Source: Chlorops oryzae
Taxonomy: Eukaryota; Arthropoda; Insecta; Diptera; Chloropidae
Length of the DNA stretch: 64,000 nt
Direction of reading: 5' to 3'
Assembly: GCA_020466095.1 (NCBI GenBank)
Contig: CM035807.1
Location: 112,979,786-113,043,785, forward strand
The stretch's first letter is position 1. The number at the start of each line of letters is the position of its first letter. The position numbers were made by a program, and so were the translations under genes. Under the pieces are notes generated by a model. That model ran no database searches. It was not told where the DNA came from and saw only the letters and a program-made list of their open reading frames with translations. This document shows positions 56,411 to 64,000 of this stretch, piece after piece.

Positions 56411-57745
56411 CTATCGTCATGGCTCTTATTAACAAATAAATAACAAGTTAATGCCAACCAATATTTTTACCCTGTTAACCCCTTACCCCTGTTGTTTTTA
56501 AACTGTAATCTCTTTTTAACGTTGATGGATATGTTATGGCTAAAATTATGTCTGATAGGGTGGAATTAAGGAAGAATTTTTAGGTTTTTGTTTTTTTTTT
56601 GTTTTTGAAACGATTATCCGGATTTTAGATTATAACGAAGCACCCCAAGTCTTATTTGATTCGGATAATATTGGCCTTCTGCTGAAGGTACTTAAAAAAC
56701 CATCAAAAGTAAAGTCCATTATTTCAATTGATAAAAGCTCAATTACGAACATGATCCTTCATATTTAAAGGATAGTTAAACGCTTAAATATCCTCCCATT
56801 CTCGATGATATACTCGTACTCGTACACTGTCCGTATGACATTGAAGTGAAACCTCTAGAAGGTCTACCTATCAGTCCAGCTTATTTTTTGTTGTTGTGTT
56901 TGATGGCCCCATCAAGCGAGAGCAGCTGCATCTTTTATTGAATAAAATCCATTAAAGGACTTAATACCTTTTAACTATTATTAGTACTTTAAGAGGCAAT
57001 CAAACTTGTATTTATTTTATTCCTCTTTTTTTTCCGAGCTGTGTAAATATATTTCCTTCGATTGGGCTAAGCTTTTTGTCGAATATTTTCGTCGTTGTCG
57101 TTGTCATCGTCGTCGTTGTCACTGACGACAGATGGAATGATGAAGACGTTGAATTGCAGTCATTTTTGTGATGTTGATGTAACACTTCACGAAATACCAT
57201 GTGTAAATTTATTTCGTAGAGAAGAGCTAACATCGGGAATTAATGTAAACGGATGTCTGGCAATTTAAATAAATTATTTTCTTTATTCACAAAACGACAG
57301 AATGGCAGATCAAGAGAGATAGAGAGAGAGAAAAAAAATAAAGAAAATGGAAAAAGAAAAGAAGAAATGCGGGAAAAAGTCAAGTCAGGAAAAGTGAAAG
57401 TGAAACGGAGTATTCTGTGACAAATTAAATGAATATGGTAAAGATAATGCTATACAAAAGCGGAAATTGAGAGAATTTTTCCTCTCATGTTGTGAGCAAT
57501 TGGTAAGTGCGTCTGACAGTTATAGCCGGTGCACAGGTAGAGAATTAATGTGATATTTAATGTTCTGTCACAGGGGCAAAGTCAACTGTTTGATTGTTGC
57601 ATTACGAACACATCAATGGTACACATATCTGCTGCTATTTATGTACACTCGCATATACATAATTCGATGTGTTTACATAAGTATGTATCATTTACCATTC
57701 ACCATTTACCATTTACCATTCACTTTTATGCCCGTCTGCGTGTAA
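56411..57745. other. No gene seen
   Basis: It contains a GTC/GTT trinucleotide patch at 57085-57125, GA-rich sequence at 57315-57400, and CCATTTACCATTCACCATTT repeats at 57685-57722. Confidence 0.35.
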
Positions 57746-57747
57746 TG

Positions 57748-58340
57748 TTTTGCCTTCTTGGCGTTTTTCGCGCGCGTTTGCGACTTCATATGCATAATTT
57801 ATTCGCATCGAGGGGCATATTAAAATGAATTCTCTGGCGCTTAAGGGCACGCATTTCATCTCTTTTTTGAAAGTGGAATGCATAAGCATAAATTTATGTT
57901 CAAATTGAAAAAAAAAAAAAAAATAAAATAAATTAAATCAATAGTAAAAAATGGAAAAATTTATCATTATAGAGATGACAGTAAAGAATTATGGATTATA
58001 TGATTTAATGGGCAAAGTCTAATTGCAATTTGATTCGGTTTGTTAGAAATATCAAAACTGTCAAACATATTTCTATTGTGTGTGAGCTTTACCCATTTAA
58101 CAAGTAAAATAATCGTATTGTTTAAAAGTATGTTATTTTACAAAATCCCTTACCATTACTTCAAAATATTTATACCTACTCATAGAAATGTATGGCTTCT
58201 TGCGTTTTAATCGCGCGTATAGCGTCCTAATATGGCATAATTTATCATACAGTGTATTGAGAATGAATTACTTGGCATTACAGGCACGCAGTACATCTCT
58301 TTGTTTGAAGTGAGAATACCATAACTAATTCATGTTACAT
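57748..58340. repeat. Diverged direct duplication, period about 440 bp
   Basis: 57748-57905 and 58188-58340 share GCCTTCTTGGCGTTTT/GGCTTCTTGCGTTTT, CATAATTTAT, AATGAATT.CTYGGC, GGCACGCA and CATCTCTTT.TTTGAA in the same order. Confidence 0.65.
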
Positions 58341-58971
58341 AATATGGCAAAAAGTGGTCAAAAAAAAACTTATTAAAAAATTTTTGCATGAAAGCGTACC
58401 GAATTGACTCAAAAAAAAAAAATATGCAGTCAATTTCTTGTGCCCGATAATAGGAAATCGATTAAATTGATTTATCTTAATTTGAAATTTGAGTGTATTT
58501 GTTAGAGTAATGTTCAATAACTTTTTCAAATTATTTGAATGGCAGTAATGACCCATTGTAAATGTATGAAATATTATGCTAAGGCTATTATTAAACAAGA
58601 CTTCTTAAATATTTGTTTATGAAATATACTGAAAGTATTTAAAATACGTATATCTTCACAATCATTTTATCAAATATTGATACAAACGTACTTGGCGCAT
58701 TTGCAAAGAACAATTTTGAGCAAATATAAGTCTGTAGATACAAATTCCAAACTGCACAAATTATTGCCGAAAAACTGGTCCCGTAGGCACGATTGTGCAA
58801 ATGAATAGAGTATTTTTTAACTGTTCTTTTAAAATTGATTATTGTCTTTTCAAAATAAAGTAGTCTCATTGTGTATGTTGAAGGAAGTGGCAGGATCGCC
58901 ATGTTATATCCAATTTTTTTTTTTAATTATCTACAATGTTTGTCCATACTTCTTTAATGAATGGTTACTAA

Positions 58972-59160
58972 AGATTATCAAAATGTTCCCGTCGATTCGT
59001 CAACCTCGATTCACCTAACTTGTTCACGACAAAGGCATCTAATCGTGCACCCAACCACTGCGTTTCTCTTTCCAGAACATCAATAATCCGTATCTTTTTC
59101 AGATCATTCATTTCAACGATATGAAATTTTTTCCTAGTATAAACACAATCGGATTATTGC
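58972..59160 (-). pseudogene. Short coding-like fragment of unknown origin
   Basis: A frame of about 62 codons with balanced composition, unlike its AT-rich surroundings: Lys-Lys-Ile-Arg-Ile-Ile-Asp-Val-Leu-Glu-Arg-Glu-Thr-Gln-Trp-Leu-Gly-Ala-Arg-Leu near 59100-59035, then Phe-Val-Val-Asn-Lys-Leu-Gly. There are no clear splice sites or larger context. Possibly a transposon or gene remnant; not recognised. Confidence 0.3.
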
Positions 59161-59767
59161 AATTGTCAAACAAAGTCAAATATTTGATTCCATGTAATAT
59201 ATGGTGGATTCCATGTTTACAAACACGAACAAAAATGCGATTTGACAGTGTTTGATCAAACAAATTTTTTTGAAATATTTTATGAAGTGAAATTTAATAA
59301 AAAAAAAATTTAATATGGTTTGATTTGAGATATTTTATATAAAATAATTGCCTCGTGTAATCCTAGCCTAAAGTACTAAGAGGGCTTTCATGGCACTTCC
59401 TGAAGCCTGAAGTGATAACACCACACGAGCGACATTTTCACAAAAATTGATTTTTCAGTTGATGCTTTTGAAATCGACGTGTAAGCTTTGTATGGATTTC
59501 GAAGTGAAATTCATAACGCTTGTGCTTGCGCGATAATTAGCAGATATTTCAAAGTCCAGAAGGAATTTCCAGAATCTGACTAATCATTTCAGCAAAACAA
59601 ATATTTGAAATTTCAGCAGCTAATTAATGTGTTTTCGTAGAAAATTCTAATACGGAAATATTTCGGTGAATATTCGCCACTAGCATGTAATGGTATCATG
59701 TGCATATGGTCAATATTTTTGTATATACACTGAGTGAAAACTACGATTGTGAAATTAACAACAATTT
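59161..59767. other. No gene seen
   Basis: AT-rich, nothing supported. Confidence 0.25.
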
Positions 59768-59840
59768 GATCTCTCTGTAGCGTATGGGTAGCGTTTTCGC
59801 TCAACAATCCGAAGGCTTGAGATCAAATCCTATCGCAGGA
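59768..59840 (+). mobile_element. tRNA-like SINE head
   Basis: TAGCGTATGGGTAGCG (A-box-like), CAATCCGAAGGC and GAGATCAAATCC (degraded B box) line up with the tRNA-like heads at 52587-52660 and 37433-37485, sharing AATCCGAAG. Confidence 0.5.
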
Positions 59841-59888
59841 GAAAAAAAGGTGTGGAAAATTGGAGAAAACAAGCTTCCCCATTCATAT

Positions 59889-60137
59889 ACAGTGAGAGTT
59901 CTCCTTGCGGACAGCTCCCATAAGCGGACATATCTAATAAGAGGACAAGTTTTTTTCGAAGGTCTTCATACAAAACGCGCTCCGATACGCGGACGCTCTG
60001 ATAAGCGGACGCGGATACATGATTTGGACATTTTTGATACTTTTCCTTGTAAAAAAAAATCTCCCATAAACGGACACAAAACAAACTTCAACGAAAAAAC
60101 GAACGCGTAGGCATGCAAAACCGGACATAATAGTAGG
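59889..60137 (+). mobile_element. pogo/Tigger-like terminal sequence
   Basis: CAGTGAGAGTTCTCCTTGCG then repeated CATAAGCGGACA/GATACGCGGACGC words resemble the multi-motif ends of pogo-type elements. The opposite terminus was not found. A SINE body copy follows at 60150-60260. Confidence 0.4.
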
Positions 60138-60264
60138 GTGCGGTAGGAGATGCGATGGCGAAAAAGGCATTTGAGAGCACCCCATTGCTCTCTTCTCTCT
60201 AAATGTCAAATTATAGAAAACCCGTTGAAAACTATTTTCTTTGTCTTCTTTTTGAATATTTCAC

Positions 60265-62384
60265 AAAAACTCCTTTCTTAGGATAACCCAACACAGAAGG
60301 AAACAAAACAAATATAACCTGCCGAAGTTCAAACAAAAGAATCGCTTGCATAAAAACTCACCTTATCAACATGTTGCTAACGATGCATTATGCGCTCTGA
60401 AAAAACGAACGACTTCTGCTTCATACAACACGAAAAGAATGAAAGAGAAGCGTGACTGCGCGAAATACTTATGCGCATGCAAACGCACACACTTATATAC
60501 CCGATGCACTAACCACTTCGCGAACCGACACTCCCGAAAACCAACCGATCACACGCGCGGTCAGAAAAAGACTGATAATTTTGCTACGAAGCTTGGGTTT
60601 TTATAGAAAAAGGCAATACAATGCGGCCGCGAACAGCCAATCGCAGGCTCTTGTATAGAGCTAAGCGAAGTGATTGTTGTGTTCAGCTTAATATAAAGGA
60701 ATTCTTTTTGTTTTCGTGGCTAGAAACGGTTTAAACTTTAGATCATTTCTTTAGGAGTAAACTGGCAATAAACTATGAAATGCAACAAACTAGCATTTTT
60801 ATTTTTCTTTTGTTATTTAGTCATACATATGTATGTATGTATGTATATCAAGCATTGAACTTGGAAAAATATATGTATATTGAAGAAAAATATTTTTGCA
60901 TTAATTTTTATGTGTACGCAAGAACAGAGCGGAAGCTATATGAAAGACTATGAAGCTGGGCAGCATTGATTCAAAGGGTTAAGAATTTGTTATTTTCAAA
61001 TCTTCGGAGTCCAATTCTATATTCTCGATGATTGTTTTAATAAAAATTTGAAAACAATAAATCGAACCGGGCACAGTGAAATAGAAATATGGTATTTTGG
61101 TACACAATTTTGAGAAGAGATAAAGAATTTTTTTTTTAAGTAAAAAAATTTTAAAAAGGTTTTTATTTATTTATTTTTTGAATTTCTTTTTTTAGTTATT
61201 ATGTACCTGTTATATTATTATTTATTAAAAAATAAAAGAAACAACAACAAAACTTTGACGCCTGTTTCAGCGGGGACTCAAATTATCCACATTGAATTGT
61301 ACTACGTTATTTAAAATTTTCCTACTACTTTCGTATTAAATCTTACTACGCGAAGTAAATTCTCCCTAAACTACGCTTTTGATAATTTATCTACAACCGA
61401 TAATAGTAGATCCAAATAATAGCGCTTCGTAGTTAAATTTACATCGTTTTTTTTTTTATTTTTACTGAAATATTTCGCTCAGTGTATCGATGAAATGACG
61501 TCTGTGACGAAAGCTTGAAATGAACATGTCATAATTTTGAGAAGCACAACAAAAGATCATTTCCAATGTAATTGTTCCTTCAATTGGATTGTTGGAAATT
61601 AAAGCTGCTTTTGGGCCAAATCAATTGATACCGAATTGAATTGCAGTCATTTCCAAGAAAATGAATGTTTGCCCCATGAATGATTTCTCTAATTAATGTC
61701 ATCAGATTCTGAGAAACTCTTTCAATTGAAGTACAAATAATAGTTTCTAATTTATTTGTGACAAATGCTCTTTGTCCTGGATCGAAAAGTTATTGCATCA
61801 ATCTCTCAATTGGAAAAGCAAAAAATTCAAAACTCATAGATAACACGCTTAACGAAGCCAATAAAATACTATCTCGAACCTTTTGTTACCTTCATACGTT
61901 CCATTGAAAATGCTTTCTATGCTTTCGAGTCGTATGAATGAGTAATTCAAAATTATTGGCACTCTAAGCATGAAATTATGAATCTCGAAAGTTTCCATTG
62001 CTGTTTTTCAACGAATAGAACGAACGGTGGAACGACCACACGTAGAGTTTCGTCGAATTTTAAAAGATTGTTATTTATTGAACTTTTCGTGATTCTGTGA
62101 TTCGGATTCAAGACCATAAATTCATAAAATATATAAAGCAGATTTATTCGGATTCAAATACCATTCGTTTTTGAACTTTGAACCTTTCGTTGGCACTATG
62201 CTTCATAAAGAGGAATATATGTACATGTGGGTGTACAACAGCGTTGCCAGATCAAGTTTTTTGCAAGTGGTTTTGTCTGGCGGGTTGCGGCATCATGAAA
62301 GGAATTTTTAAATTTTGTTGATTTTTCGATAGGTGCCATCTAAAAACAGTGTGCTTTTTAGATTTTTATTTTGAACGGTCGTTG
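60265..62384. other. Gene-free stretch
   Basis: ATGTATGT repeats near 60830. Frames at 60346 and 60452 overlap in different phases and lack family motifs. Confidence 0.3.
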
Positions 62385-63440
62385 AAAATCTTTTTTTAAT
62401 AAGCTTATTTTCAAAAATTTATATCTCAAAAACTAATTAAAATAAGAAGATGAAACAAACGTTGGCCGATTGCTAATATAACAGGAAATCAAAAAATATT
62501 TTTTTTAATTTTTACACTGAGAAAAATTTGTCCACAAAACTAAAATGAAAATTTTAAATTTTTTTTCAGTGTATTAACAGTTGGACGCCACTCTACAAAT
62601 TTCTTTAAAAAATACCTCTAAGTATTTGTTTTCATTTAAAAAAAAGTTTAATTCAAATAAAATGGCGCAACACTGAGATATTCAAAAAATTAAAAGTGCA
62701 CATACATAGATGCTCCAGAAATAATTAAGATAAAAAGATGAAACAAACGGTGACTTATTGTTAATAAAACAAGGAATATAGAAAATTTAGTTTTAAATTT
62801 TACACTGAGAAAAATGTTTGCACAAATATAAAAAGATAATTTAAACAATTTTTTTCTGTGTATTTCAGTTTTTGTAAAACCTTTTGAATGTTTTAAGAGA
62901 ATACCTTGTTTTAATGTGAAGGACATTTTGAAAATATACAAATTTTTGGTGGCTCGCTTTCCGAAATTTTGTATTTCTTTGAAAGAAGTGTTGCCGTTTT
63001 GGTAGAATTCTACCAAAGTTGGTAGAAATTTGTAAATAATATTAATTTTGGTATATTGGTAGTTTTGCGTGAGACTTGGTAGATTTGCATTATTTTCTCT
63101 TTATTGAATTGAAATAACTTGGAAACGTCGAAGATAAACAAAACGAAAATGGTGGCAAATCTCTTGACTTTTGGGTGGAAAAGAGACATTTATTTTATAC
63201 ATGTGTTTCGGTCGCACAGAAGTTAATACGTAACATGAGTGAATGAGATGACTCTTTCATACCTTGCTTCAAAATAGGTGTTAGCTTTTTCGCGGAAATA
63301 ACGGAATTTGAAATATTCGATTTTTTTTAGCATTTCCGACCCTAAACAACGTTATGCTGGCAGCAGAATTGCTGCTTTCAAAGTCCAGTGATAGAAGCGT
63401 TTGGGCTCCCAAAAATTTATTTTAATTTTTAAGTTATATT
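62385..63440 (-). repeat. Dispersed repeat, right copy, with an internal tandem duplication
   Basis: Inverted relative to 1055-1745. The module AAGATGAAACAAACG…ACACTGAGAAAAAT occurs twice in tandem (62450-62575 and 62735-62870). The distal part (63190-63420) matches 1070-1290, including GCTGGCAGCAGAATTGCTGC. Confidence 0.75.
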
Positions 63441-63931
63441 AGTTTTAAGAATTTTGTTATGTTTGTGGAATGAATTTTATGTTTTCGTTAATTTTTGTTT
63501 AATAAAAAAGGAAAAAAACCCATTTACTTCAACCAACTTTTTTGGTAGAATTTTGGTAGATTTTGTTGATAAGATTTGGTAGAAAATTTCTTGGGGTTGC
63601 GGCAACGCAATTCTTTCACGTTTCTAAAATGAGTACATTATATACACAAATGTTCATACCAGGGTTGTATTGTTTTTAGTTCAATGTTTCTGAAAACCGC
63701 TGCCAAAAAATTCTAGAATTAATTGGAAGATACATTTTCAAAAAAAATTAAAATATCCCAACTTCGCAATGTTGATGTGTAAAGAAAGGAAAACTTCCGG
63801 CTTAAGGCCAAAAATGCGGATGTCTGGCAACGCTGATGTACATATATATGTATATAAAAATAAATTTGCTTGTATGTATTGTGTATTTTTGATGCTCTCG
63901 AAAACATACACACTCGAGCATTAAAGAGACA

Positions 63932-64000
63932 ATGAATGTAAGTGACAGGCCGACTTTTGATGAAGTGGAAATATTCGGTCCTTTAGCTTATCGTATAGAA
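63932..64000 (+). CDS. Possible 5' end of a gene running off the window
   Basis: ATG at 63932 opens 23 codons to the window end, with balanced codons (Asp-Arg-Pro-Thr-Phe-Asp-Glu-Val-Glu-Ile-Phe-Gly-Pro). A GTAAGT at 63938 would be a good splice donor instead, so the reading is uncertain. Confidence 0.25.
   Translation, partial: MNVSDRPTFDEVEIFGPLAYRIE

Overview
The window looks like nuclear DNA of a higher fly (Diptera, probably Schizophora). It is AT-rich, the genes have short introns (about 55-85 bp), two tRNA-Gly(GCC) genes are present, and the space between genes is packed with hairpin elements, satellites and decayed transposons. The species cannot be named from sequence alone. All gene models were assembled by eye from splice signals, reading frame and comparison between paralogues inside the window.

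Layout: (1) 1-3.7 kb: a MADF-domain fragment, a dispersed repeat, and a foldback element with arms of about 450 bp around a Tc1/IS630-type transposase remnant, with a small MITE nested in its left arm. (2) 3.9-7 kb: two tail-to-tail glycine N-acyltransferase-like genes (279 and 310 aa) with two tRNA-Gly(GCC) genes, one upstream of the first and one between the two. (3) 7.2-16 kb: four minus-strand paralogues of a small multi-spanning membrane protein (147, 147, 133, 158 aa) with closely matching exon structure. The first lies between two inverted arms that carry a satellite. A LINE tail sits between the third and fourth. (4) 16-26.5 kb: mostly gene-free, with a broken Bax-inhibitor-1-like copy at 20.3-20.8 kb and a satellite of about 96 bp at 21.5 kb.

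(5) 26.5-48.6 kb: an accessory block of nested repeats with five copies (two on minus, three on plus) of a gene for a 49-aa secreted peptide. Signal peptide, TATA box, leader and poly(A) signals are conserved, while the middle of the mature peptide varies. The copies lie in large segmental repeats: a near-palindrome at 33-37 kb and a 5.7-kb tandem duplication at 39.5-48.6 kb interrupted by a decayed LINE. A helentron/DINE-like repeat with the palindrome GTCAGGCGAGCCTGAC lies beside each gene copy. This is the most interesting part of the window.

(6) 48.6-64 kb: largely non-coding, with diverged local duplications, a TTAA-flanked piggyBac-like MITE carrying a tRNA-derived SINE, an 80-bp ATCCG-rich satellite, pogo-like terminal sequence, and an inverted copy of the repeat seen at 1-1.7 kb. 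No CRISPR, rRNA or bacterial-type operon is present.
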